Notes under the pieces: model-generated
The model's input: only the letters and a program-made list of their open reading frames with translations
Databases searched by the model: none
What the model was told of the DNA's origin: nothing
DNA from: Pezicula radicicola
Taxonomy: Eukaryota; Ascomycota; Leotiomycetes; Helotiales; Dermateaceae
Assembly: GCA_003008705.1 (NCBI GenBank)
Contig: PDUO01000051.1
Coordinates: forward strand, 125,198 to 189,197
Direction: 5' to 3'
DNA: 64,000 nt
Shown: one piece after another, positions 24,579 through 35,487 of the stretch
How the letters are laid out: each line of letters starts with the position of its first letter
How positions within the stretch are numbered: position 1 is the stretch's first letter
Program-made: the position numbers and the translations under genes

Positions 24579-26158
24579 GAGAGAGTACAGCGAAAGATAG
24601 ACTATAAGCTGTTTTCCTACTGGATAATTTATCACTGTAATAGTATGCCTGGTACACTTTATTTCTAGGCCTTGCATCTCACTTCTGGCATCACTTCTTG
24701 AAGGTTATTGAAGTTCAAGGCTACAAGATCGAGGACGGCTTAGTTGATATAAGTGTGGCCCCAGAGCAAAACTGCGTCAGTACATTAGCTTCAACAACAA
24801 CTGGGAATTAATACTTGTGATATTCCGAACAAGTGGTGAGTTCCTCGTAATGAAAATTGTGTTCTTCACTATGGAGTATCTTTAGTCATAACCTTCGGCA
24901 GAAAATACAGAGTGTCCTTGGACCATTGACTCCATACAAATTCTTCCAGGCCACACTTCTTCCACGAGAAGTACAAATGTTCAAAATCTGAAATTATAGA
25001 TCGATAAATGCACTCATAAACACGATTCGTGCGACGCTGGCACACCCACAGGACTGCTGAAACGGGTACTTGAGGTTTCCAAAACACATGTCCATCTCCG
25101 TGAACGGTACCCTGGAATGTACCAGTATGCTTGTCTCGGTCATTGTTGGGGTCCGCGCGGTCCTACCACTCAAACGACCACTTTGACCATATTAAGCCTT
25201 AAAGGCGGGATATTTAGATATTTATGGAAGACCTACCTTAGCCTTTTCGTGATGCTGTCCATCTTGGCCTCTAGCTTGATATTCGTTTCCTTTCGGCAGA
25301 TGCACTTTGTAAGTCCGAATCTGTCGGTATAAACCGATATGGAACCTAATCTAATAATAACTGGCAAACCCGTGTAATCACGTAGTGTGCTGTGTTGTAG
25401 TAAGATTGGTTCGATTCTTCTAATACTAGGTGGAATCGGTAGTCTCATTATACAATATTCAGAACCGGCAACTAGTCCCAATTGGGCTAGTCTTGCGGAG
25501 CGGCCCGTCTGAGCGCGGAACCCCATTGGTCCGGTGTCAGACTAGCGTGATTACACAATACACACGTGATGTCAGAAATCGACGTTCCAACAGAAACGTT
25601 TGCCTATAGCTTGATAGCTAAGTGCTGAAGGTATCTAGCAAGACGACGCTACGGACTCAGCAGAAGCTGCAGCAACTATGGCATCTATATATGCGAAAGC
25701 CTTCTTACTAATATATAGAGCCGCGTCTGTTTAAGATTGGATGTAATCATCAGAGGCGCCCTAGATTTACCTGGAGAAAAGGCAGTATAGTCGAGGCCTT
25801 GCGCTTAGCTTCTCTCTTACTAATTGCTTAAATAGTATAGCTCTATTAGTACAGGTATTGACTTTAGGCTATATAGGCTAGGTTAGAGGCTATTATTTAT
25901 AACTATAATTATAGTTCTAGCTATTAAATTAACCTAGGTTATACTAAAGTAAAAGAATTTATTAGAAATTGCTTAATATTATTCTTTATAAATAATAATT
26001 TTTTTATAAAGAAAAATTTCATTTACTTAAGAGTATATAATTATAATACTACTTTATTTTATTTTTAAATAAAAACCTTACTTATAAAATAATCTATAAT
26101 CTATAATCTTTAAACTTTCTATTTTATACTATTATACACCGCTTCTTTCCTCTTCCGC
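24579..26158. other. Intergenic, no supportable gene; right part AT-rich and RIP-like
   Basis: Only short unconvincing frames up to 25.5 kb (for example 24869-25087 -). From about 25800 to 26120 the sequence becomes strongly A/T, with C/G left mainly in CT/AG steps, like a small RIP-mutated repeat relic. No ends or coding motifs were identified. Confidence 0.5.
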
Positions 26159-27043
26159 TTATGCTAAGAAGGTCTCAATGGCGGATGCAAACTGAGTTGG
26201 ATCCTGTACAGGAGCAAAGTGGCTCACACTCGTTAGCATCACCAAACTACTTCCGCTAATAACGCTATTCAAATGAGCGGGAACATCCAGATTCACAGCC
26301 TCATCATGGTCCGCTCCAACAATCTGAACTTTCGACCCGGTAATCTTTGCAAGGTCTGCGTCACTGAATTGAGGCAGAGTGGCTTCCAGTGTCCCCACTC
26401 GCGTTGCAAAATCTGTGAAGTTGGCTGAAGGCTGATTTGTTGCGTATTCTGTTGCACAGCGGGTTACAAATGTTGTGTAGATGGCCGTATCGGTGAAGGT
26501 CGCATTGGTGTCTTCGGGCTTCTGGAAGCCGGCGAAAACGAAGGCTTTGTTGATCATGGCATCGATGGTGGAGTTCTGCAGCATCTGAAGGGTCGTAGCG
26601 GCTCCGTCGCTCCAGCCCACGATGTTGGCAGTTGTCACGCCCTCGGCTTGCAGCAATGCATAGGTGTCGTCCGCAAAGCCAGTGAAGGTGAAAGTTTCAC
26701 CAGCTTGGTATGTTGAGCGGCCGTGGCCACGACGGTCGACTGCGATCACGTAGTGGCTTTTCTCCAAGATGGTGATAACGTCTCCGAAATATGCAGAGTA
26801 TCCGAGACCGCCGTGTATGAGGACAATTGGAGTACCTCCTGCCGCCTCGTTGTACTTCTGGTACCACAGATTTGCACCATCTCTGGCGAAGGTCTGGGTG
26901 CTGATTGGCGTTGGGAGATTTGGGGTAGCGGGGAGGGTCGTGAAGTCTGCTGCTCTTCGACTGTTCTGTCGAGTGGAAAGAGGGCTAGATTGAACGGAAG
27001 CTGCGAGAGCGAGCATAAGAGCGGGAAATGCGATTTGAACCAT
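26159..27043 (-). CDS. Secreted alpha/beta-fold hydrolase, 294 aa
   Basis: Single-exon serine hydrolase. The start chosen is the ATG at 27043-27041, because it begins a signal peptide (MVQIAFPALMLALAASVQSSP) and lies about 100 bp below a TATA run; the longer frame to 27268 has no such start. Landmarks are the oxyanion segment VLIHGGLGYSAYFGD, AVDRRGHGRS, the nucleophile elbow GWSDGA, the acid region VGADHDEAV and the histidine region TSVSHFAPVQDP. Length is normal for a compact AB hydrolase of the proline-iminopeptidase/epoxide-hydrolase-like group. Several N-glycosylation sequons (NST, NAT, NFT) agree with secretion. Substrate unknown. Confidence 0.85.
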   Translation of the reverse strand: MVQIAFPALMLALAASVQSSPLSTRQNSRRAADFTTLPATPNLPTPISTQTFARDGANLWYQKYNEAAGGTPIVLIHGGLGYSAYFGDVITILEKSHYVIAVDRRGHGRSTYQAGETFTFTGFADDTYALLQAEGVTTANIVGWSDGAATTLQMLQNSTIDAMINKAFVFAGFQKPEDTNATFTDTAIYTTFVTRCATEYATNQPSANFTDFATRVGTLEATLPQFSDADLAKITGSKVQIVGADHDEAVNLDVPAHLNSVISGSSLVMLTSVSHFAPVQDPTQFASAIETFLA

Positions 27044-27140
27044 CTTGAAAGAGTGAAAGGTTGAAATAACTGACAGAGAATGAATGAGGGTCGGAGTCAG
27101 CTGAAGAAGACTGATGCCCTTTCCTGAAGGAGGGAATGAA

Positions 27141-27151
27141 GATATATATAC
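27141..27151 (-). promoter_or_regulatory. TATA-like element of the secreted hydrolase
   Basis: GATATATATAC on the plus strand, about 100 bp upstream of the minus-strand ATG at 27043, a usual distance for a fungal TATA box plus leader. Confidence 0.45.
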
Positions 27152-27352
27152 AAGTAAGTCTCGGTCTAGGCAAGTTCGGATATCTGAGGGAATCCGAAAT
27201 TGATCAGCAAACTTTGTTTTAAGCGAAGAAATAAACTTCGTTCGAGAAACTTGGCAACGGTAAGGCATTAGGAAACACCGTTTTAATAATGCACAGCCTT
27301 ATAAACTAGCTTAGACGCTACAATTGGTAGTATTTGAAATGAATTATAACTA

Positions 27353-27501
27353 CAGTAGGGTGCAAAAAGTTTACGCCCATGTTACATTAGCGTGATGATT
27401 GGTACGTAGTTTTAGGGTTATGGGACTCAAAATGCGCATCTGAAATGCCCTGAAAAAAACTCTTGGCGGTGATATGGGTGCAAACTTTTTGCACCTCACT
27501 G
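27353..27501. mobile_element. 149-bp MITE with 28-bp terminal inverted repeats and TA duplication
   Basis: The left end CAGTAGGGTGCAAAAAGTTT and the inverted right end CAGTGAGGTGCAAAAAGTTT continue to 28 bp with four mismatches. Both ends are flanked by TA (27351-27352 and 27502-27503), the target of Tc1/mariner/pogo transposases. There is no coding capacity, so movement would need a transposase in trans. It lies about 310 bp upstream of the hydrolase start codon. Confidence 0.85.
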
Positions 27502-27522
27502 TACCTTCGTACTGCATAAATA

Positions 27523-27592
27523 TCATCCTTCTTGTTCATTGTATCGCTCCTCCAATTTCATCCTTCTCGTACATTGTATCGCTCCCCTAATT
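27523..27592. repeat. Two tandem copies of a 35-bp unit
   Basis: 27523-27557 and 27558-27592 match in about 31 of 35 positions (TCATCCTTCT.GT.CATTGTATC core). They are directly next to the MITE. No function is evident. Confidence 0.8.
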
Positions 27593-29025
27593 TAGGAGCT
27601 TTAAATCAAATTGATTTTAGACATGAAACTACCAAGTCCACCGTATATAGTTCGTAATCCCCTTTCTCGGAGACACCGTGTCGGAGTCGCCATTTATAAT
27701 TCAACTCTATTATAGAGTTTTAGCAGGGGGCGTCGCTCGGTTATGTGATCCTTCGAGTCACGTGGCCTCCGCTTACCGGCCTCTCCTCGCTAAAACTCGT
27801 CTTCTAGAGGCTCTATAAGGTAATAGAGGCTTTATAAAAGTTTTATTAGAATTACTTTAATTAAAGATCCTAAAGGTTCGTAGCTCTAGAAGCGTGATAT
27901 AGGCTGGTCCGCCTTAGCTACCTGTCTCGCTGCTAATCTTGACTCTAATCTGGCGCTATGCTAGACCTCGATCTCAGAGCTAGCCCTACTATTGGGGCCT
28001 TAGTTTGCTTGTAAGACCTATTCTGTTTAATAAAAGTTATTTAAAGAAATATAGCCTGCGGCCTTCGGTTGGGAGGGTTTTGTTAATCTGTAGTTATCTA
28101 AGGAACGTATATGTATTGTACTGTTGTAAACACTAGCCACCGACTTTAAAGCCTGGTAGGTATGGAGTAGAGTAACAACAAAACTACTCAAAACAGGACT
28201 TATTATAAAAAGAAGCCTCTAAATTCGAATATCTGCACTATGCTATTGGACCTGACTTAAGCGACGGCAAAATACTAGTGCTCCGCCCGTTTTGGTGGGG
28301 GGAAGCTAAGCGGAGTTTCAAAACCAAGGCTAGTTAATTATTATGAGCGATTGTAGCGTCGCAAGGGCCTTGTACTAGTGTGGTAATCCAGTAATCCACG
28401 CTCACACTAGAGGCTATATTCATTATCTATACCTAGGTCCTCAGTTAGACGATACAATTTTCCTACGTCACGACTAATAACTAGCCGTTCCTGAATCAGC
28501 ACTAGGATAAACATCTAATCAAACTATGCGTACTCCGACGGCTATTTGATATGCGTATAATTGAGCCACCCCCCACCCCCCCTAGCTTTTTACATGCCTC
28601 TCTCACCTATTAGAACCGAAAGTGGTATAAAACCGACCCCATCGTATCCTCGCCCCAAACACTACAACCTCAAATCCAGCAATATTTATCTTTCTCTTAA
28701 ACCTTTACTTTACTACAAAAAAAATAAAAATAGAACTAGAGAAACTTCTTTTAACAATCTTAGAATGTTATATAGTCTTTGTAATTAGCTATGCCGGCGG
28801 GGTAAATCATATTGTCAGCTACGGATTTATTTATTTAACATAACTGAGCACACCTACTACGTTAACTATAGTATAAAAGTAACTTAGGCCTTTTAGAACG
28901 ATATGTAAATTGATATTATCAGAGTAAATATACTGTAATGATTGTCTTCCACCGTTGCTATCTCCTATTGTGCAATAATCTTGTGACTAGAGGTATTATT
29001 TTGAATTCCCTTATAACTCGATTGA
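27593..29025. other. Intergenic, no supportable gene
   Basis: Mixed composition with short inverted repeats (for example GTTTTAGCAGG near 27717 against CCTCGCTAAAAC near 27786). The short plus-strand frame 28561-28788 has no recognisable feature. It may hold fragments of non-coding elements. Confidence 0.45.
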
Positions 29026-30776
29026 TTATTTGCAGAAAAAGCAATTTTCGTCATTTGTATCACATTCCCTATAGTACTGCTTCTGGGGATACGGACAGAG
29101 AGGTCTGGAAATAGTGCTGCCCACACGCTTTGATAGACTTGTGGCATTCAAGACGTCAGGTGCGATCCCTTTCTCAACCCATGCCGTCAATGCGTCAAAG
29201 GACGTATCTGGGTACGCACCATTTCCACCATAGCAGTGTTGCAAGCCGGGAGCAAGGAAGAGTCGATAATAGTCGTGGACTTTTGGATCACGAGCCATGA
29301 CCCTTTCATAGTAGTTCTGGGTTCCATATGGAGAGATGAGACCATCAGCCTATTGAACACTAGTTAGTATAGATTAAATTGAGTAGATAAATGCGGAGTA
29401 TATTTTGGAAGAAAGAAAGAAATTTTAATCTCTACGTGTTAAATCTCGCACAAAAGTGGTAATGGCCAAATAGTAGTACTGGAAACAGGCGCCAAGAGAG
29501 GGAAGAGGGAGCATACCATTCCATGCCAAGAGATCAACCTTCCACCTCGGTCACGAAATTCATCAAGATTCGGATCACTCGTACCAATGATAGACGAGTA
29601 TTGCTGAACCGAAGTATGAAAGACATTCGCAAAGTCTCTAAGCGTCAAGCTTGATATATCCGTACTCTCGTCCTTGAAGATGAATCGTTTAATCCACTCC
29701 CCAAAGAGAGGGAATGGGAAGGAGGAACACGTTCCATTGGAAGTACATGAAGTGCCAGCGAGGCCACTGATCCCGCTCAGTAAAATGTCCTGATTAAAGC
29801 CGAACCAGAGGGAAGAATTGCTCGGATCTTTTGGACCTGCCCAAGCTTTCGTTGCAACTGTCGCCGCGGCAGCGCTGATTTTGTGGTCGAGTCCAGTGTC
29901 GGTGCAGTTGAAAGTAGTACCAACAACGCTCTTGGGATCAAATTTGCACAGCTCGGGACTTGAGATCACCCCATCAATAAGCCCATCGTCGCCATCGCAC
30001 GCTGAGACAGCTGCAGCAAGGATGGCATCGAACTCGCAGTTATCCGGGTATTCTTTGAGTTGATTCATAATGAACGTAGGCCAATAATCTGCAACGAAGA
30101 ACTGGGCCCAATTTATTGCTGGAGCGCCGGCAATTATCCCGTCATACGCATAGGGATACTCCTGAGCAAGCATCATGCCCTGCCGCCCGCCTCCTGAACA
30201 GCCGATCCAGTACGAATACGTCGTAGGCTGTCCATAATAATTTTGGATAATGCTCTTCGCAATAACAGCCCCATCGTTAAGTGAAACAGAACCAAAATTC
30301 TGCAGAGCATAGAGGTTCACATTGCCAACGCTCGTCAACGCTCACTCAGGATGGGAAACATTGGTCAGACCATTCGACTGAGTGAGTCCAGCATCATTCG
30401 ACACGGTGGCAAACCCGTTGCCAACCGAGGCGTACATACCTTGAAAAACAATGTCGTAAACGCCAGCCCCAAATCCACCACCACCTATGCCTTGCATGCG
30501 TCCATTCCAATCCGTTGGCAGCCACACCTGAGTGAGAATGGTGTTGTTCTGGCCCGGACGTGTGTAGGAGAGAGACACATTACAGAAGTTGGCGTTTGTC
30601 ACGTTAATATTAGCGTGGCCAGGGTAGAATCCATTTATAATGAAGCTGGAATAGTTGGCGACGTATGTTGTTTCCAATGATAGGAATTCCGCGCCTTGTA
30701 GTACTGGATATTGAAACGTTGACGGCGTACAGGCTGAGGCCGATATTGAACCGTTGAAGAGGGACGGTAGGGCCAT
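29026..30776 (-). pseudogene. Tannase/feruloyl-esterase family gene with one premature stop
   Basis: Two exons, 30776-29517 and 29349-29026, joined across a 167-bp intron (donor GTATGC, acceptor TCAATAG) that keeps phase, would give 527 residues, the usual family length. The CS-D-HC hallmark is visible: nucleophile CSGGGRQG, and the paired histidine-cysteine in APGLQHCYGG. GIIAGAPAINW and ISWHGM are also typical. One in-frame TGA (30342-30344, residue 145) interrupts SHPE-ALTSVGNVN, where a tryptophan is usual in this family, so TGG to TGA is likely. No other lesion is seen. The intact enzyme would be secreted and would cleave gallate or hydroxycinnamate esters of plant material. Sequencing error or readthrough are alternatives to recent loss. 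Confidence 0.85.
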
Positions 30777-31329
30777 AATGAGAGATAGTATGGTAGGATG
30801 ACGAGATGTAGATCAAGAGGTCATCAGGAGGCAAGGCAGTGGGGAAGCGGCTAAGCTTCAATGGAAGTGCTTTACAGGTCTCTTGGAAGTCAAATAGAGA
30901 GGCATTATTGAGCTGACCACAAACTTATAATCCTCAATACCGTCAGTTGAATACTGCATCTCCATTTTTGAGTCCCTTGACAAAAATCTTACCCCGCACT
31001 AGGATTGACCTTACATTGGGGAATATTCCTGAACAGCAGTACAAGTGGTGGACTTAGAGGGTAGTTCTCTATTGCGGACATGAACGTGCACAGACCGCTT
31101 GAACTGTACAGATATTAAAAATTGGCCACAATCAAGAAACCCAACAGCTTGACAGCCGAGAGTGAAGAAGCCTCGGGCCGTGGGACTACTACGTCCAAGA
31201 GTGACGTGATGGGGGAGAGAAGTTCGAACAGACGTTGCTTCACAGATACGCGATTCCGCGTACTCGTATAGCCGTACAGTAGTTTTTTGTGCGACAAGGC
31301 AAGTCAGCGAATCATATTGAGAACTACCA

Positions 31330-32634
31330 AGTAGAAAGTGGCAAACAGCTCGAAGGCACTTTGTACGCAGCCGACGACGAACCGACTGGTTGCGTTGCAG
31401 GCAATGCACTGCACCCCATACCCCACATACTGTATGCGGGGAGAGATATCGCGGGCCGCAGTTGACTAAACCTGACCGGGGCCCAGGTGATGAAATCGGT
31501 GTTAGTCGGATGCGAGAGAGGAAGGAATGCTTGCTGTCGCGGATACAGCAAAGTACCATTCAGTTCATACAAGGGCTGGTAGACCTGGCGGACGCGGCCC
31601 GCTTGAGCCCCATTGAGACACTTGGTCGTATCTGTGGCATTCTTACTGCAAATTACAGTCTCAAAATTGGAATTGCAGAGATCCGGGTCTTCGAGAATCC
31701 TGCAATAGGGGAAATGATGTTAATCAAAGCTAGAATGGTCAGATTGCACGCACTTACCTATCGACGGCTCCATCCAAATTGCCGCACTAGTTTAGAATAT
31801 CGTCGTAAACAACATTCCAAAGGTTCTCAGTAACAAAGTCTGTTAAATTGATGTCGAACCCGGCGATCGTGCTTAGCCAACCGCCCCAGTTGATCAAGTT
31901 GACAAAATTAAAGGCAGGAGCCCCGGCTATGATTCCATCATACTCATCCTGAAACCTCTGCGCAAACAGGAAACCCTGTCTACCTCCGCCAGAGCACCCC
32001 ATAAAGTATGATTTCGTGTAGTTGCGCTTATAAAAGGCTCCGGTAACCTGCTTGCCGACCCTGGCTGCCATAAGAGAGGCGCGATAGGCGTAGTCCTCAA
32101 GGACGCTAGGATGTTGATAGAAAGGCTCGCCTGAGCTCCTGCTGTGGCCGTTGTTGTGACTGACAGTAGCGAAGCCGAAGGCAGAGCCATACGCTAGATT
32201 GACGTACTGTATGCAACCACTGAGGCCTCCAATGCCGCCACTGAGGAAGCGACCCGTCCAATTCAGGGGCAACCAGGCCTCTAGGGTTACATTGCTGGTG
32301 TTGGACGTATGGACGAGCATGGCAACTCGGCACAGGTCTGCTTGGATGATCTGAAATCTAGAGGATCCCTCAGTGGTAATGCACGTCTTGACCTAGAAGA
32401 TTGTCAATATACATGTACACAACAATGACATCAGCGAAAAGCATAGATTACATAGTCAGAGAGCGTAATATTAGTGCCATTGGATAGTAATTCTATGAAC
32501 TATAGCTTAGTATTAGGCAGTTGAAGGGAGCCCGCCAGTGCGGTTCACGACTCTTGGAAGGCAGAAGGTGCAGCAGTAGACACGCGAAGGAGCAAGGCAA
32601 GCGCCGTAGACACAACATAACAGAGCCAGATCAT
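31330..32634 (-). pseudogene. Second tannase/feruloyl-esterase family gene, degenerate
   Basis: The minus strand from ATG 32634 gives a signal peptide (MIWLCYVVSTALALLLR) and then, after a TGA, TALAGSLQLPNTKL, another stop and NGTNITLSDY. A spliced part (acceptor near 32392) reads KTCITTEGSSRFQIIQADLCRVAM, then NVTLEAWLPLNWTGRF, GFATVSHNNGHS, the nucleophile block GCSGGGRQGFLFAQRF and DGIIAGAPAFNF. After an intron near 31700-31758 comes ILEDPDLCNSNFETVIC, then KCLNGAQAGRV and a degenerate tail. The histidine-cysteine end is not found. There are several stops and a lost 3' end, so inactive. It lies head-to-tail with the similar gene at 29.0-30.8 kb, probably an old tandem duplicate. Confidence 0.8.
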
Positions 32635-33988
32635 GGTGGTGGACAGTTGCCTTGGCACTGAATGAAGCCTGCGAGGATGTAGCCGGGCTGTTATATAAAC
32701 TGCTCTTTTAGGATGTCGAAGACCTGACATAGCAAGATGTACAAGCCGGTCGATATGGCGGCAGCTCTGTATATCGCATTTCGGATTTAATGAGAGGTAT
32801 TTCCAACTTGAGTTAATGAAAATAGTGTCCTGAGATTGTACGGGCAGTGAACATCTGTAAAAGGTAAATAAATGGATGACCATTCCACCAATAATGATTC
32901 ACCGTCCCCGGCCCCGCCCCCACATATTCATGGGATCGTTACTACTTTATTTCGTACTCTGGGGTTAAATAAGTCCATCCCATGTCAGCATACATCTAGC
33001 ACTTTCTATTGGAGAAAGTCTTAACAGCAGCTCTGCTATTGGGTAAATCCCCCGACTGAGCTCCATTCTAAACCCTCATTGGGTGAATTTATTTATCCTG
33101 GACAAAGTATGTAGATTACCACAATTAGTTTTGAATAACAGCGAAATCCTATCTACGCATCGAATGCCCTTTAATCCCTCACGGTGTCTCACCCCTCCTG
33201 GAAAATGTGGTTATGCATGTGCTCGCGATGACCTTCGTTTCTTATACACGTATTGTTTTATGCCACCTGAGAGTTTGCTTTATTACCTAATTACAGCGAG
33301 CTGTGTAGTACGTTAACTTATCAGATCCCCCATTATTGCTATGTAATACGCTTATACGGATCGCGTGATGCACCCCGGTGCTCTGCGGGTTCGAGGAGCC
33401 GTAGACATTAATTCGGACTGAAAGTATGTAAGAAAGTTGCGCATAGAACGACGTGGTATACTAATTCCATTTCATTGCGGCAGTTTTGTGCTTACCTTCT
33501 TGTCGTCAAAAGTTCTATTGCCGCTGACTATTCCATAGTTGCCCCTATTTCATTCGGTGGGGCATCAATGGTCGCCTTAATTAACCGGCCCAGCCAGCTC
33601 AATCTAACCTACAGTACATACTTAACACAACCTTTGGAGGTTTTTACCGTTTTCATATCCGTTTCGGAGTGAGATCGTTGTGGCGCCTGCATTCAAGAAC
33701 CTTTGGCAGAACCTTTGGCACCTAATCATAGAATGGACCTTAAAAGTGGGAGACGGGAATAAGAAAGTTAATAGAAGGGAGGCTATTTTACACGAGCTTC
33801 CAAGAGAAGTAGGAATGCCATTTGCTTTTTATGGCCATCAGCCCTGAGTCTCACCCTGTGCCCAAAGTACAAAGAATTAGGCAATTTAACTAGGCTACAC
33901 AACGTCTTGCTACTCAAGTTAGTATATTACTACAGGACTGAAGATATCTCAAGTGAACGTGAGCGCTACAAAGAGGAAGCGTAGTCTT
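32635..33988. other. Intergenic, no supportable gene
   Basis: A TATA-like TTATATAAAC at about 32691 lies roughly 60 bp upstream of the second esterase start. The rest shows no coding or structural signal I can support. Confidence 0.45.
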
Positions 33989-34783
33989 TTATATTTTGCT
34001 TTTCTGTTTATACTTTTGATCCTGCTCAATCCTAAACTGCTTAGTAGCTTCCCTATATTCGTCGAAGCCGTATCTCTCATTGTGAATAACAGTACATTCG
34101 CGGTCATTTGCATCAAGCAAGTCCTGCAATACTGGCGCTCTCATCAGCCTTTTAGTTGCTCTGAGAGAACCAGGTGGCGATCGTGCAATCTTCTGAGCAA
34201 CCTCTATGACACGGCCCAGGAAGTTGTCCTTATGAAGAATTTTACTGACGAGTCCAAGCTTTTCGGCTTCTTGAGCTGTTATACGGTCTCCAGCAAGAAA
34301 GAGAGATGCTGCCTTCTGGTGGCCCATCAATCTAGGAAATGAGAAACTCGAAGCTCCCTCAGCCGCCATTCCCCACTTGACGAAGGGTGTGAAGAAGTAG
34401 GCATCTGGCACCGAGTACACCAGATCGAATAACGCAAGACTGCTGACACCGTATCCAGCGGCAGGGCCGTTCACTGCCGCGATCAGGATTTTTTCAGACA
34501 AAATGAGAACTCTATTCAGCTCATGGAAATCAGAGCCTTTGGCGAAAGACATGTCATCACCCTCCTCAAGATCCATCCCTGTGTTGAACAACCTGCCGGC
34601 TCCCGTTTGAACAATGATGCGGACATCTGGGTGATTGTCGGCCCATTTCAACGCGGAAACCATCTCTGCTAGTAGTTTTGGATGCAGAGAGTTGCCTGAT
34701 TGTGGTCGATTATATGTCACTATAGCAACATGGCTATCATCCGTGATCTGGACCTGTACATAGGCATATGACGGTGTTTCCAT
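33989..34783 (-). CDS. Enoyl-CoA hydratase/isomerase family protein with PTS1-like SKI end
   Basis: Single exon, 264 residues, full length for the crotonase family. Seen are VTYNRPQSGNSLHPKL (substrate entry), GAGRLFNTGMDLEEGDDM, the oxyanion-hole segment AAVNGPAAGYGVSSLALFDLV, VKWGMAAEGASSFSFPRLMG (the E in this segment is at the position of a catalytic acid in hydratases) and GDRITAQEAEKLGLV. The C-terminus SKI resembles the peroxisomal PTS1 tripeptide SKL. It would add water to, or isomerise, a 2-enoyl-CoA in the peroxisome. Its start is 704 bp from, and divergent to, the acyl-CoA synthetase gene, so a shared promoter is likely. The exact reaction is not determined; aldolase or isomerase activity is possible in this family. 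Confidence 0.88.
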   Translation of the reverse strand: METPSYAYVQVQITDDSHVAIVTYNRPQSGNSLHPKLLAEMVSALKWADNHPDVRIIVQTGAGRLFNTGMDLEEGDDMSFAKGSDFHELNRVLILSEKILIAAVNGPAAGYGVSSLALFDLVYSVPDAYFFTPFVKWGMAAEGASSFSFPRLMGHQKAASLFLAGDRITAQEAEKLGLVSKILHKDNFLGRVIEVAQKIARSPPGSLRATKRLMRAPVLQDLLDANDRECTVIHNERYGFDEYREATKQFRIEQDQKYKQKSKI

Positions 34784-35487
34784 CGTGGTGTCGATTCCGA
34801 ACTTGATGATGCGATTCCAATTTCTTCAATAGGTGGGTGGGTGGTCGCAAATTTGCATTCACTTGCTGATTTAGCGCTGACGTATTGAACGATTGAGAGT
34901 GTCATCTGCTTCTCACAGTCTATATGCTGAATGAAACAACGGGTCCATGTAGAGACTGGAAACAATACCGAACACGGTCCGAGGCTGGTTGTGTTGTTTG
35001 TGTCACGGCCAAGACAACAGGCCGACGTCAGGGCCGATCCCGATGCCGACAGCGCCGAGGAGGCAGGCAAGCACGTTGGGCAGCGTGGCCTACTTGGCAT
35101 CTTACACTTACAGATGCTGGAAACAGATCTGAATAGTCTGTCGGCTTGCAACCCGCGTCCAGAAATGTAGAATCCTCCACAATGTGGGGTGATGCCTTCA
35201 CTCGGGTATTCAATAGCAGCCCCTGTCTCCGCCTCATCTTATCTTGGTCCACTGGACTGGACTGGATTGTGTACAGCATGCGGACCCCTGGGAAAGGACT
35301 AGCTGAAACCAACTTTTGTTGCTATATACTCGAGCCAAATCCTTGATCACGTCAAGTTGTGTTATCTCTATCCCACCAATTCATCTCGTCCTACTTACCT
35401 ACTTAATATCCTCGAAAATACAAACCAGGCCGGCTTTTCCTTCCCAATCCAAGACAACTTACTCGTTCATAGCTAATACGATCGGCA
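34784..35487. promoter_or_regulatory. Divergent promoter region between hydratase and acyl-CoA synthetase genes
   Basis: 704 bp separate the start codons of two oppositely directed, functionally matching genes. Short frames inside have no recognisable motif. I infer co-regulation; no specific operator was identified with confidence. Confidence 0.5.

Noticed and set aside
24869..25087. 72-aa minus-strand frame
   Set aside because: No recognisable family feature and no supporting splice sites or neighbours.
26723..27064. 113-aa plus-strand frame over the hydrolase gene
   Set aside because: Antisense shadow of the secreted alpha/beta hydrolase N-terminus.
31011..31297. C-terminal end of the second tannase-like gene
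   Set aside because: None of the three frames shows the GxxHC block, so the 3' end is treated as lost.
34924..35346. Small genes between the hydratase and synthetase
   Set aside because: Overlapping frames on both strands without motifs; better explained as a divergent promoter region.
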